Shown: positions 29,462-41,045, numbered from the stretch's first letter. The stretch is DNA of 64,000 nt from Crocinitomicaceae bacterium (GCA_016719925.1 JADJYC010000006.1:176592-240591), one strand, 5' to 3'. A program made the numbers and translations. Notes: a model not told the origin generated them from the sequence alone.

Positions 29462-30091
29462 ATGCCACACACTCTTTCTGCCATTGACGTTTTTGATAAA
29501 AACGCAAACCTCTATCAGGATAAATTTATGAATGTTGATTTGTATAAAGAATCGATGGATTTTTTTGTTGATAATCTCAATTCAAAGTCAGCTTCTATCC
29601 TTGAACTGGGTTGTGGTCCGGGGAATATTACACGTTACTTGCTGAATCAAAATCCTGATCTGAAAATTACCGGAACAGATTTATCTGTCAATATGCTTGA
29701 ACTGGCAAAGAAGAATAATCCATCTGCAAAATTCCAGATGCTCGATTGCCGTGATTTGCATAAAATCAAAGATAAATACGATGCCCTGGTTATTGGATTC
29801 TGTCTGCCATATGTCACCAAAGAAGAAGCCATCAAAATGATTCATGACGGAGCAAAAATTCTCAACCCGGGCGGACTTTTATACATCAGCACCATGGAAG
29901 ATGATTACACAAAATCAGAACTTCAAACAGGCAGTACAGGTGATGCCGTTTTTATCCATTATCATCAGGAAGATTATTTACGCGAAACACTCTTGAAAGA
30001 AGGATTTCAGATCGCTCATCTCAGCAGAAAAAAATATGTGGATGGGAATGGAAGAGATGTTGTGGATTTGATTTTAATCGCGGGGAGATAA
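29462..30091 (+). CDS. Class I SAM-dependent methyltransferase
   Basis: 209 residues, frame intact. The SAM-binding motif I ILELGCGPGNITRYL lies near residue 46, followed by acidic motif II (ITGTDLSVNMLELAKK), motif III (MLDCRDLHKI) and a C-terminal VIGFCLPYVTKEEAI / GGLLYISTME. This is the Methyltransf_25/11-like fold; the substrate is unknown. The ATG at 29462 (MPHTLSAIDVFDKNAN) fits the usual short helical N-terminus. It stands alone, downstream of the stem-loop spacer. Confidence 0.8.
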   Translation: MPHTLSAIDVFDKNANLYQDKFMNVDLYKESMDFFVDNLNSKSASILELGCGPGNITRYLLNQNPDLKITGTDLSVNMLELAKKNNPSAKFQMLDCRDLHKIKDKYDALVIGFCLPYVTKEEAIKMIHDGAKILNPGGLLYISTMEDDYTKSELQTGSTGDAVFIHYHQEDYLRETLLKEGFQIAHLSRKKYVDGNGRDVVDLILIAGR

Positions 30092-30287
30092 TCCTGATTA
30101 TTTCCTTCTGAAACCATACTAACTCCTAACTCCCAAGAGCTAACTCCTGTCTCACAATCATGATTTTAGTACTTTGTGGTGGAGTTTACATTATAATTCG
30201 ATAAATTTACAACATCCCTGCCCTTTTCGAAAAAGATGAAAACATCAAATCTAAATGGGTTCAGGTAAAATTGAACAGCATCGTATT

Positions 30288-31937
30288 ATGTCAAAAAATT
30301 TAAGTGAATTAGCCGGTAGAAAAGGAGTGAATGAAACTCTTTTTGAAGAATTAGGCATTGCTGCCAAAAGATCAGGTACCGTTTCCAAAGCAAAAATGGA
30401 AGAACTGGCCGAAGATTTTTTATTTGGTAAAGGAAATGTTTACGGAACTGTCAGCTTTTATGATTTTCTGAAAGAAGAAAACAAAGGCAAACAGGTTTAT
30501 GTCTGCAATGGTAGTTCTTGCATGACTGCTGGAACACAAGATGCCGTGCGTGAAAAACTTTCCGGCGTATTTAAGAAAGAAGAAATTGGTGAAATGTGTT
30601 GTATGGGCAGATGTCATGAAAATTCATCATTCAACTATAAAGGAAAAAATTATTCTGGTTCTGACATTGACAGTATTCATACCATCAAAGAAGGAACAGG
30701 AAAAACAAAAGAAAAATACAATGTGGATTGTTTGGGAACGCAAATTCTCACCTCCATGTTTATGGGTGTAGATTATTATTATACCACGCTTGCTGTTGCT
30801 TTGAGAAGAACACCAGATGATTTACTGAATGAATTGCGTGAGTCTAATCTCCGTGGCCGTGGTGGTGCCGGATTTCCGATTGCGTTTAAAATGCAAACTG
30901 CCAAAGACATGAATAATCCGGTGAAATTTATTGTCTGCAATGCAGATGAAGGTGATCCGGGAGCTTATTCAGACAGATATTTACTGGAAGAACAACCGCA
31001 TTCCGTTTTGCTTGGAATGATGATTGCCGGATATGTTATTGGTGCAGAAACAGGTGTGCTTTACATCCGCGCTGAATATCCTGAAGCAATTGATGTTGTT
31101 CAGAAAGCCATTGATCAATTGAAACAAAAAAAACTTCTTGGCAAAAATATTTTGGGTACCGGATTCAATTACGAATTCAAAATTATCAAAGCACAAGGTG
31201 CTTATATCTGTGGTGAAGAAACAGCATTGCTTTCATCTATCGAAGGACAACGACCTGAAGTGAGGGTGCGTCCTCCCTACCCTGCTCAACAAGGTTTGTT
31301 CAATAAACCAACCATTGTAAACAACGTTGAAACTCTGGCGTGTATTCCTTACATCATTCAAAATGGTGGTGCGAAATTTGCATCAATAGGCAGAGGAAAA
31401 TCAACCGGCACCAAATTGGTATGCTTAGATAGTTTCTTTAATAAACCTGGTGTTTATGAAGTAGACATGGGAACTCCGCTCGAAACGGTTATCAAAAAAT
31501 TAGGCGGTGGATACAAGAAAAAAGTGAAAGCGTTGCACATCGGTGGTCCGCTTGGCGGACTTGTTCCTGCTAACAAAACAAAAGAACTGACCGTTGATTT
31601 TGAATCATTTTCTGAAAATGGTTTTCTTTTAGGTCACGCATCTGTCGTTTGTTTACCAGATGAATTCCCGATTGTAAAATACATGGAACATCTTTTTCAA
31701 TTTACTGCACATGAAAGCTGCGGAAAATGTTTTCCATGTCGTTTAGGTTCTACTCGCGGATCTGAATTACTTAAAAAAGCAACTACTGAAAATTATAAAA
31801 TTGATCGTGAACTTTTCAAAGATCTTCTGGATACACTTGAAACAGGTTCACTTTGTGCATTTGGTGGATTGCCATTGCCGGTAAAAAATGCGATGCAATA
31901 TTTTGATAAAGAACTAAAACAATATTTTACCAAATAG
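30288..31937 (+). CDS. NuoE-NuoF-type fusion, NADH/electron-transfer subunit of formate dehydrogenase
   Basis: 549 residues, frame intact. It joins a thioredoxin-like [2Fe-2S] domain (NuoE-like, residues about 1-135, with CNGSSC and CCMGRC) to a NuoF/FdsB-like flavoprotein (RGRGGAGFPIAFK and NADEGDPGAYSDRYLLEE for FMN and NAD; ESCGKCFPCRLGS for the 4Fe-4S cluster). It would pass electrons from the formate-oxidising subunit to NAD+, or the reverse. The start at 30288 (MSKNLSELAGRKG) was chosen over an upstream in-frame ATG. The stop is four bases before the catalytic subunit gene, so the two form an operon. Confidence 0.85.
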   Translation: MSKNLSELAGRKGVNETLFEELGIAAKRSGTVSKAKMEELAEDFLFGKGNVYGTVSFYDFLKEENKGKQVYVCNGSSCMTAGTQDAVREKLSGVFKKEEIGEMCCMGRCHENSSFNYKGKNYSGSDIDSIHTIKEGTGKTKEKYNVDCLGTQILTSMFMGVDYYYTTLAVALRRTPDDLLNELRESNLRGRGGAGFPIAFKMQTAKDMNNPVKFIVCNADEGDPGAYSDRYLLEEQPHSVLLGMMIAGYVIGAETGVLYIRAEYPEAIDVVQKAIDQLKQKKLLGKNILGTGFNYEFKIIKAQGAYICGEETALLSSIEGQRPEVRVRPPYPAQQGLFNKPTIVNNVETLACIPYIIQNGGAKFASIGRGKSTGTKLVCLDSFFNKPGVYEVDMGTPLETVIKKLGGGYKKKVKALHIGGPLGGLVPANKTKELTVDFESFSENGFLLGHASVVCLPDEFPIVKYMEHLFQFTAHESCGKCFPCRLGSTRGSELLKKATTENYKIDRELFKDLLDTLETGSLCAFGGLPLPVKNAMQYFDKELKQYFTK

Positions 31938-31941
31938 ACTT

Positions 31942-34900
31942 ATGAGCAAATCGATAGCCTATATTGATAATAAACCTTACGAAATTGAGCAAGGTGATAC
32001 CATACTTACTTTTATCAAACGTCAGTTCGGAAATGATTACGTTCCGACATTGTGTGATGCTCCAAACCTAGATCCCTTTGGTGCCTGCAGAGTTTGCAGT
32101 GTTGATGTTGCGTTAGCTGAAAACGGCAAAACAAAAGCAGTAGCATCCTGCCACACACCCGTTGCTCCAAACTCCTACATCTATCCGCATACGGACAACA
32201 TTGAACGTCTCAGAAAAAACATCGTTGAATTGGTATTGACCGATCACCCGCTGGATTGTTTGACGTGTGAAGTAAATAACAATTGTGAACTGCAGACAGT
32301 AGCTGCTAAAGTTGGGATTCGGGAAGTGAGATATCCCGAAGGAAAAAACCATCTGGATCGCAAAAAAGATTTGAGTCATGCCTACATGACTTCTGACTTT
32401 TCGAAATGTATAAATTGTTCAAGATGTGTAAGAGCCTGTGATGAAGTACAGGGAGAATTTGTTTTGAGCATGGCTGGCAGAGGGTTTGATGCTCACATCA
32501 TCAAAAGCTTGAATACAACCTTTGAAAATTCAGATTGTGTGAGTTGCGGTGCATGCGCACAGGCTTGTCCTACCAATGCTATTTCCGATATTTTTGAATC
32601 AAAGTCCATTGCACATGTTAAGAAAACAAGAACAGTTTGTACTTATTGCGGTGTTGGATGTAATCTGGAAGTTGCAACACTGAACGGAAAAGTAAAATCA
32701 ATTCAGGCTCCATATGAAGCAGAAGCAAACGGTGGTCACACCTGTCTGAAAGGAAGATTTGCATTCTCTTTCTATAATCACCCTGAAAGATTAAAAACCC
32801 CGCTCATTAAAAAGACGGACACTTTGTTGAAGCAACCTGGGATGAAGCCTATGATTATATTGCCTCAAAATTGACAAGTATTAAAGCACAATATGGCGCT
32901 GATTCAATTGGTGGAATATCTTCTGCAAGATGTACCAATGAAGACAATTATCTGATGCAGAAATTCATCCGGGCTGTTGTTGGAACAGATAATATTGATT
33001 GCTGCGCACGTGTTTGCCACTCTCCTACTGCTATAGGAATGCAGCGAACATTTGGAACAGGTGCGGCAACAAATTCCATAAAAGACATTAAACTAACCAA
33101 ATGTCTGCTGGTGATTGGTGCCAATCCAACTGATGCGCATCCGGTAACCGGAGCAAAAATTAAACAGGCTGCCATGAAAGGCGTTCCGTTGATTGTAATT
33201 GATCCGCGCAAAACAACGCTTGCAAAATACGCTACCTATCATTTACAGTTAAGACCCGGAACGAATGTGGCCATGCTGAATATGATGCTATACTACATCA
33301 TCAGTGAAGGTCTGGAAGATAAAAATTTCATTGAATCAAGAACGGAAGGATACGAAGAATTCAAACAACAGGTTCTCGGGCAAAATATCGATGAACTGGA
33401 AGCTATCACCGGAGTTAGAAAAGAATTAGTACGCGAGGCTGCACTTACTTATGCAAAAGCAGAGGCTGCCATGGAATTTCATGGTCTTGGTGTAACGGAA
33501 CATTCACAGGGAACTTTCACGGTCATGTTAATTGCAGATCTTGCAATGATCACAGGTAACATTGGAAAACGCGGAGCTGGAGTAAATCCGCTGCGTGGCC
33601 AAAACAATGTTCAGGGTGCGGCAGACATGGGCTGCCAGCCTTATCAGGGTGCGGGATACTACGACGTTACTGTTCCTGAATATCATCAAAAGTACGAAGC
33701 ATTTTATGGGGTGAAACTTCCAGATTATGTTGGTTTAAAAACTCCTCAGATGTATGACGCTGCAATAGAGGGGAAATTCAAAGCAATCTGGTCAATGGGT
33801 GAAGACATGGTTCAAACTGATCCAAATACCCATCACGTGAAAGCGGCTATTGAAAAATTAGATTTGTTTGTGGTTCAGGAATTATTCATGACAGAGACTG
33901 CAAAACTTGCACATGTAATTTTACCGGGAGCATCCTTCCTTGAAAAAAGTGGAACGTTTACTAACGGTGAAAGAAGAATTCAGCGTGTAAATAAAGTTGT
34001 TGAACCAATTGCCGGAACTAAATCGGATGGTCAGATCATGGTAGAAATCATGAATAAAATGGGCTATCCGCAGCCTGATTATAATCCTGATTGGGTACTG
34101 AAAGAAGTGTCACAAATTGTGCCTTTCTTTGAAGGGGTTATCTGGGATGAACTGGGTTCAAACGGAAAACAATGGCCGGTTCAAAAAGGTGGAAAAGATT
34201 CAGATTTACTCCATGTTGGTGAGTTTAAAAGAGGTAAAGGAAAATTCGTTTACGGTTCTTACAAAGAATCTGTTGAGCTGACAGAAAATAAAAACGAATT
34301 CCCCTTATATCATAACTACCAACAGAGAACTAGAGCACTACAATTGCGGTACCATGACTCGCCGTACCAACAATGCAAAAATTCTGAAAGAAGATTATCT
34401 GCTGATAAATGCCGCAGATGCTAAAAAACATAATATCAATAACGGAGATCTTGTGTGCGTAACTTCAGCCAGAGGTAAAGTAGATGTGAAAGCAAAAATA
34501 ACTGATGAAGTTCAACCGGGAATTTTAAGTTCTACGTTCCATTTCCCTGAAATAGAAATGAACAACATTACTTCAAGCGTTGCAGATTCTGAAGCATTAT
34601 GTCCTGAGTATAAAGTTGTGGCTGTAAATATCAGAAAAAGCAAAGGCGCACCAAAAGCTGCGGCTGAAGCAGCGATGAATAAAACAACATCAGAAATTGA
34701 AACAACAGCAACTAAGGAATCACCAACAAAGACCGCAACAAAAGCAACAGCAATAGAAGCTGCAACAGAAATTGAGGTAAAGGCAGCTTTAGAAAATATT
34801 ACTAACAATGAAGATTTGATGACGGCTGAAAATCAAGGCGAAAAAATCGCAAGAGTTCCGGCAGAAACTGTTGCTGAAATGACAGTTAATGATGAAAAAA

Positions 34901-34986
34901 TTATCATTGCGGATGCAATTTTGGAAACTGATTTTAGCGAGAACAAACCAGCATCTGAAGAAATTCTGAATCAGAATGAATTATGA
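31942..34986 (+). CDS. Formate dehydrogenase alpha subunit, Cys type, with unusual C-terminal tail (two frameshifts)
   Basis: About 1014 residues over indels near 32825 and 34340. In order: N-terminal [2Fe-2S] domain (LDPFGACRVCSVD), NuoG-like His/Cys cluster (HPLDCLTCEVNNNCELQ), two 4Fe-4S sites (CINCSRCVRACDE, CVSCGACAQACPTNA), the molybdopterin oxidoreductase 4Fe-4S (CTYCGVGCNLEV), the Mo-bis-PGD domains (QNNVQGAADMG) and C-terminal dinucleotide-binding domain (MTRRTNNAKILKEDYL). The catalytic ligand is Cys in CCARVCHSPTAIG, where some enzymes have Sec. The last ~110 residues are Ala/Thr/Glu-rich and not part of the fold. Together with the NuoE-F subunit it should oxidise formate with NAD+. 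No fdhD or cofactor genes are adjacent. Confidence 0.85.
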
Positions 34987-35345
34987 AAAAATCACTTCTG
35001 ATTTTTAGTTTTTTTATTTCTTCAATATCCATTGGACAAAGTGAAAAGGAACCTGAACAGATTGTAAGTTTTGAAACAGTTTCAAAGGCAATACTGAGAG
35101 TTTTTCCTGAGGCGTATGAAGATTTTCTGACAATATGTTTTACACGTATTAATGAACTCATTGTTCCTGAGTCGGCAACTTTTTTGATTCCGGATAAATA
35201 TTTCAAAAAGAAGCTGAATCAAAAAACGTTGGAAGAACGTGCGCAAACTTTGCTTGATCAGCTGGAACTTTCTCCTGCATGTCAATCCGTTTCTTTTGAC
35301 GAGCCAACAGAGTATTCATGGCAGGAATGGGATGATAAAAAGTGA
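34983..35345 (+). CDS. Small secreted hypothetical protein coupled to formate dehydrogenase
   Basis: 120 residues. A signal peptide (MKKSLLIFSFFISSISIGQ) is followed by an acidic, helical mature region (SEKEPEQIVSFETVSKAIL ... YFKKKLNQKTLEERAQTLLD). The ATG overlaps the end of the formate dehydrogenase gene by four bases (ATGA), so translation is probably coupled. I do not recognise the family. The link to formate oxidation is inferred from position only; the protein is exported while the enzyme is presumably cytosolic. Frame intact. Confidence 0.6.
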   Translation: MKKSLLIFSFFISSISIGQSEKEPEQIVSFETVSKAILRVFPEAYEDFLTICFTRINELIVPESATFLIPDKYFKKKLNQKTLEERAQTLLDQLELSPACQSVSFDEPTEYSWQEWDDKK

Positions 35346-35439
35346 GAAAAGTAACTGTTGTCTTTGGGATTGGGTGTTAGTATTTTGCTCCCGTTTTTCG
35401 TAAACCTTTGTCGCTAATAATTATTACTTTTACCATTGA

Positions 35440-37493
35440 ATGTACAGACTTTCAAGGGTTTTAACTTTTCTTTCAGTTTACTTTTCTGCTGCAGTTTCTT
35501 TTAGTCAATACGCTGATGAGGAACTGAGAATGATAGACTCATTAAAAAATAACTGAAAGTAACCTGCATGACTCATTAAAAATCGATGCTTATCTTGAGT
35601 GGGATAATTTGATTTATCAATATGATTCTGATTTGGACGAATGGATCAATTTTCAGATTCTTTCAATAACAAAACCTGCACTTAACAATCCCAATCTTAC
35701 CAAGCGCGAAGTTGAAATATACCTGGGTTCAAGAGGCATCGCATTTAACAATCTGGGATTGGTTTATGTCAGCAATGGAAGATACAAAGAGGCACTCGAA
35801 TTTTTCCAGAATTCACTTCTGATTTCTGATTATTTTGATGATGATGCAAAAAGGGCTAATGCCTATAACAACATCGGAATGATCTATGATCACATGAAAC
35901 TACCCGAAAAAGCACTGGATTATTTTAATAAAAGCTATACACTTGACAGCTCTGATGCTTACTCCAAAGGTACTTATTACAACAATTCCGGGCTTTGTTA
36001 TTTCGCTCTTGGAGATACTAACAAAGCACTGGGGAATTATAAGTTGAGTTTAAAAAATTCAGAATTAGCTGAGGATTACAGAGGTCTTGGAAATACTTAT
36101 TCCAACATTGCTTTGATACTTTACAATAAAAAGCTTTTCAATGAGTCTTTGCAGAATTACGACAGTGCCATTGCCGCATATCAAAAAGTTGGTCTTGATG
36201 ATGGAATAGCTTTGGCATATAATGGAAAAGGAGATGTTTATTTAGATCAAAGCCAGTTTCAGTTGGCCAGAGCAAACTGTGAAACAGGATATAATCTTGC
36301 AAAAGAATCAGGATCATTATCCGGATTAAAAGCAAATTGCAATTGCCTTTACTTTGTGCATAAAAATACAGGCAACGTTGAAAAGGCACTTGAATTTCAT
36401 GAGTTGTATGTCGGGTACAGAGATTCTCTTGAAAAGACAGAAAAAAAACAAGAAGTACTCAAACTTGATTTCCAGTTTAATTTGAATCAGCAGAAAAGTC
36501 AGGACAGTATAGAGTTTGCACACCAGCAAAAAATGGAGCGCATTTCCTACGAAACAAGTCTCGAACGCAAACAGAATTTTCAATATTTTTTATTTGCCGG
36601 AATTGGCGTGTGTGTCATCGTAGGATTATTGTTGCTTAGAGGTTTTCTTCAGAAAAAAAGAGATCATGAAATTATCGCGCAGCAAAAGAAAGAAGTGGAA
36701 CTTCAGAAACACATAGTCGAAGAAAAAAACAAAGAAATAACAGACTCAATAAATTACGCCAAACGAATTCAGGAGGCTATTCTTCCAGGTGAATCTTTAT
36801 TGAAACATGCCCTGCCCGATAATTTTGTTTATTACAAACCAAAAGATATTGTAGCAGGAGATTTTTACTGGCTGGAAGAAAAAGAAAATCTGATTTTGTT
36901 TGCTGTTGCTGACTGCACTGGTCATGGCGTACCCGGCGCAATGGTAAGTGTTGTTTGCCACAATGCGCTGAACAGATCTGTTAATGAGTTTAATCTCACC
37001 GACCCGGGTAAAATTCTGGATAAAACCAGAGAACTTGTGATAGAAACTTTTGAAAATGAGTCTGCCTCAGAATTTAAAAAACACTCAACAACTGTCGTGA
37101 CGACATGGACATTTCATTGTGTGTGTTGGACAAATCAAAAAAGCTGCTTTATTGGCGCCAATAATCATCTCTATTTAATCAGAGATAATCAGTTGTCAGA
37201 ATTAACTGCAGATAAACAACCTGTTGGCAAAATGCGGATGAAAAACCATTTAAAACCACTACCCTCCATTAGAAACCAATGACATTCTGTATCTTTACAC
37301 AGATGGATACGCGGATCAGTTCGGTGGTCCTGAAGGAAAAAAATTCAAATACAAACAATTTAAAGAACTGCTCATCCGAAATCATCGACTGGCATTATCT
37401 GAACAACTTCAAATTATTTCCTCCACGTTTGAAAACTGGCGGGGAAATCTGGAGCAAATAGATGATGTTTGCGTGATGGGAGTTCAACTCTGA
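35440..37493 (+). CDS. TPR-sensor PP2C (SpoIIE-type) phosphatase (two frameshifts)
   Basis: About 684 residues. Signal peptide from ATG 35440 (MYRLSRVLTFLSVYFSAAVS), an indel in an A-run at 35544-35549, some seven TPRs (GIAFNNLGLVYVSNGRYKEA, AYNNIGMIYDHMKLPEKALD), a coiled coil, a TM segment (YFLFAGIGVCVIVGLLLLRG), the linker DSINYAKRIQEAILPGES and a PP2C domain (DIVAGDFYWLEEKE, VADCTGHGVPGAMVSVVC, YLYTDGYADQFGG, DDVCVMG). A second indel near 37230-37280 splits the phosphatase C-terminus, which is recovered in the next frame and stops at 37493. Same architecture as the propeller phosphatase at 21.7 kb with TPRs as input domain. Phosphatase activity is inferred from the metal-binding Asp residues. 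Confidence 0.8.
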
Positions 37494-37498
37494 ATCAA

Positions 37499-38753
37499 AT
37501 GAAATTTACAGAATTTAATTTACATCAATCAATACTTGAGGCAATCTCTTACATGGGATTCGAAAATGCAACTCCTATTCAGGAATTTTCAATACCTGTA
37601 ATTTTGGAGAACCGGGATTTAATCGCCTGTGCACAAACCGGAACGGGAAAAACAGCTGCATTTGTTTTGCCTGTTCTGAATAAGCTCATTGATAAAAGGA
37701 TACGTCAATAAAGACAATCATTGTTCCAACAAGAGAACTTGCTGTGCAGATTGAACAACAGATTCAGGGCTTTTCTTATTTTGTTTCTGTAGGATCTATT
37801 GCGATCTATGGCGGAGGAGATGGCAAAGGATGGGATAATCAGAAAGATGCGCTTGTGAATGGAACAGATATTGTTGTTGCCACACCAGGAAAACTGATTT
37901 CACATTTAAAAATGGGATATGTCGATTTTTCGAATGTAAAACACCTTGTTCTGGATGAAGCTGACCGCATGCTGGATATGGGATTCAGTGATGACCTGAA
38001 TAAAATTTTTTCGTATTTGCCAAAGGAAAGACAAACGCTGATGTTCAGTGCTACAATGCCTAACCAGATCAGAACACTGGCAAAAAAAATCCTGAATAAT
38101 CCGGCTGAAATTTCATTGTCAATATCAAAACCGGCTGAAGGTGTTTCTCAGTTCATCTACATGGCTCATGAAGATCAGAAAGACAAAACCCTTAATTTGA
38201 TTCTTCAAAGCAGAAAAGAATATGAAAGTATTATCATTTTTACCTCTGCAAAAATGAAGGTAAATTCGATAGTTCGCGCATTAAAGAAAAACGGTTTCGT
38301 TGCCAAAGGAATTTCTTCAGATCTTGAGCAGGATGAACGTGAAGCAGTGTTACAGGAATTCAGATCCAAACGTCTGAGAATTCTTGTTGCTACAGATGTT
38401 ATGAGTCGTGGAATTGACATCAAGGAAATCAATATGGTAATCAATTACGATGTACCGCATGATGCTGAAGATTACGTTCACCGTATTGGAAGAACAGCAA
38501 GAGCAAATACCAAAGGAGAAGCTTATACATTAGTCAGCGGGCCAGATATTCCTAAACTCAGAAGAATTGAAAAGCTGATTGAGACTGATATTCTAAAACT
38601 TCAGCTGCCGGAAGAATTTGGCTCAGTGCCGAATTTAAACTTCAGGATCCTAACGCAACCACACACGGAAATCCAGGCAAGAAGAAAAAGAAATTCTTTA
38701 AAAAACGTAAGCCGGGAGAAAATCCAAAGCCTCAGACGGCACAAAACAGCTGA
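37499..38753 (+). CDS. DEAD-box RNA helicase (two frameshifts)
   Basis: About 420 residues. Starting at ATG 37499, five bases after the phosphatase stop: MKFTEFNLHQSILEAISYMG, Q motif TPIQEFSIP, Walker A AQTGTGKTAAF, VPTRELAVQ, TPGKLISHLK, DEAD box VLDEADRMLDMGF, SATMP, ATDVMSRGIDI and HRIGRTARA. An indel near 37705 splits domain 1; another near 38645 hides the true C-terminus, a basic tail (GNPGKKKKKFFKKRKPGENP) ending at 38753. It is a second, RhlE-like paralogue of the helicase at 9.2 kb; sequences differ enough to suggest distinct RNA targets. The stop abuts the convergent nitronate monooxygenase stop with no gap. Confidence 0.8.
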
Positions 38754-39701
38754 TTATTTATCACCAGTCAATTCTTTGACAATTTCTGAAATGGGTCTGA
38801 TTGATTTTACATGTTCAATGCTTGGACCGGCACACCATACAGTTTTATAGGTCGCACCAAAAGCTGACTTTTCAAGCGATTTCATTCCCCTCACAAAGGT
38901 TAGCATCTTCACCCATTTTTTAAGTCTTTTACTTTTGCTGAGCAATCTTTCAAACCAACTTTGTTTTGTACCTATTTTCTGAACGTAAGGTGTATTGATA
39001 ACCGTGCATGGTGTACCAGAAATTTTTGTACTCATCACAATATCTTTTGCACCGTAATTAACGCATGCTTCCTTATACTCTTTTGAAACATCTGATTCAT
39101 CACTTGCAATGAATAGACTGCCGACAGAAACACCACAGGCACCTAATTTTAATACACGGTCAAGTTCTGCTTTACTGCCTACTCCACCCGCCGATATTAC
39201 TAGGATTTTACAATTTGAAACAAGTGAACCAAGTAATTCTTCAGGTGATAAATTGCCGGCATGCCCACCCGCTTGATTGTTTACTGCTATTACAGCATCG
39301 GCACCCAGTGACTCAACTTTTTTTGCATATGCAAGATCTACTACGTCACAAAAAACTTTTATGCCATGTGGTTTACATTTTTTGATTACTTCTTCAGGAG
39401 AACCCAATGACGTAATGATATAATCAATTTTTAAATCAACACAGGTTTGAATATGCTGCACTGCTTTTGGATTTGATTTATTGACAATGATGTTTACGCC
39501 AATTGGGGCGTTGGTTTTTGATCTAACCTCCTGAATAGCTTTTCTGAATTCTTCATCAGTTCTGAAATTCAAGGCAGGTATAGCACCTGATATTCCGGAG
39601 TTACCGGCAGCAATAAGCATTTTGGCATTTGAAACCAAAAACATAGGAGCCATGATTATGGGATATTTCGTCCCTAAAATTTCATTCAGCATTTTTGACA
39701 T
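38754..39701 (-). CDS. Nitronate monooxygenase (NMO/2-nitropropane dioxygenase family)
   Basis: 315 residues, frame intact. FMN-dependent TIM-barrel flavoenzyme: N-terminal PIIMAPMFLVSNAKML, VNIIVN, the catalytic His in NNQAGGHAGNLSP, and phosphate-binding GGVGSKAELDRVLKLGACGV with GSLFIASDES. Family members oxidise nitronates such as propionate-3-nitronate, a toxic metabolite; class I/II cannot be told here. Start options are Met1 or Met4. The gene is convergent with the DEAD-box gene, and a terminator for the next minus-strand gene lies directly upstream of its start. Confidence 0.85.
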   Translation of the reverse strand: MSKMLNEILGTKYPIIMAPMFLVSNAKMLIAAGNSGISGAIPALNFRTDEEFRKAIQEVRSKTNAPIGVNIIVNKSNPKAVQHIQTCVDLKIDYIITSLGSPEEVIKKCKPHGIKVFCDVVDLAYAKKVESLGADAVIAVNNQAGGHAGNLSPEELLGSLVSNCKILVISAGGVGSKAELDRVLKLGACGVSVGSLFIASDESDVSKEYKEACVNYGAKDIVMSTKISGTPCTVINTPYVQKIGTKQSWFERLLSKSKRLKKWVKMLTFVRGMKSLEKSAFGATYKTVWCAGPSIEHVKSIRPISEIVKELTGDK

Positions 39702-39735
39702 AATCCAAAGTTACGAGGATTGTTTGGTACAAATG

Positions 39736-39766
39736 AAAAACGCCCTGAAATTTCAGAGGCGTTTTT
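39736..39766 (-). terminator. Terminator of TPR gene
   Basis: AAAAACGCC...CTGAAATTTCAG...GGCGTTTTT: an interrupted palindrome with a GC-rich base and T-tail, 28 bases beyond the minus-strand TPR protein stop at 39794. Confidence 0.8.
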
Positions 39767-39793
39767 ATGTTTAACAAATTTATTGTCCTGCTT

Positions 39794-40990
39794 TTATCTC
39801 TCTTCAATTTTCTTTTTAATCTCCAGGAATTTTTCAGTGTTTCCAACTTTACCGTAAGCTTGTTTCAATGCTTCAAGTACTATCAGATCTTTTGGATGTT
39901 CCTGCGCTGCTTGCTCCAGATATGGTAAAGCTTTGTTGAAGTACTCTTTCGATTGAGCAACCATTGGCTCATATTTCTCATTGTATTCAGGTGTTCCAAA
40001 AGGAATTTTATTAGCTTCAGTTACCAAATCAGCACCTTTGTTGAAATACAAGCTCCCCAAAGCAAATCCTGCATTTTTATCTCCAAGTTCTTTTGCTTTC
40101 AGATAATTTGTTTCAGCATTGGTAAAATCACCCATGTTTTCATAGATGGTTCCTGCTGTATAAATCAAAATCGGATTAGAAGGATCCAGTGCGATTGCCG
40201 CATTTAGTACCTCGATGGCTTCTGGTTTACGGTCAGTATCAATGTAGAAGTTGATAAGCTCAATCATAATATCCTTGTCTTTCGGATATTTTGCCACCTG
40301 AGCTTTCAGCATGGTTTCTGTTTCAGCTTTTTTATCTTGCTTAAGCAAAGACTGAGAATAGTAATAAACACTTGATCCCGGCTGATATCCCCACTCCACT
40401 GTTTTTGCAAATGCTTCTTCTGCTTCTTTCCATTTTTCAATTTTAAATGCAGCAATACCACCATAGAAAAAGTAGGCAGAATCTTTAAGACCCATTGCTT
40501 CACCAAAGGTAGCTGCACCTAACAATCCACCCATTGCTTCTTCATATTTTCCCTCTTCATAGCTGGTGATTCCCATGTTTGCAAAATTGCTTCTGTAAAA
40601 ATTACAGTAATCATCAATCTGATCTGTATAAGCTTCTTTTGTATCCACTTCGCGTGAACGTTTCAAAGCGTCGAATCCTTTTTCAACAGACATTTCTGGA
40701 TCTACTGCTTTTAAATCAGCATCACCTGACATTGCTGCGCAGATATGGTATTTCAATATAAATGAATCCCAGATACATTAATGTTTTAGGATCATTTTTG
40801 TATCAACATGTTCTGCTGAAAGATCAATGTATTGTTTGGCTTCCTTCAGATCCTTAGCCGCCTGTTCAGCATCTGTATATTTTGCAGATTCGTATGCCTT
40901 ATAAGCCATGGCTGCATTAGTGGTGTTTGTTTTTTGAGCAAAGGATGCTGCTGAAATCACTATTGCTGCCAAAGAGAAAAACTTTTTCAT
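39794..40990 (-). CDS. Secreted TPR protein (frameshifted)
   Basis: About 398 residues. Signal peptide (MKKFFSLAAIVISAASFAQK from ATG 40990), then TPR repeats throughout (AMAYKAYESAKYTDAEQAAK, YEEAMGGLLGAATFGEAMGL, ALDPSNPILIYTAGTIYENM, PYLEQAAQEHPKDLIVLEAL). One or two indels near 40750-40790 split the N-terminal 70 residues from the rest; the family pattern KTLMYLGFIYIE bridges them. Bacteroidota often carry such a Sec-exported TPR protein next to gyrA; its role in the envelope is unknown. Preceded by the gyrA terminator. Confidence 0.75.
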
Positions 40991-41045
40991 GCTCTTGTAT
41001 TTATTCGTTAACTTTTTAGTTGATGCGGATATTTCATTAAATCCA

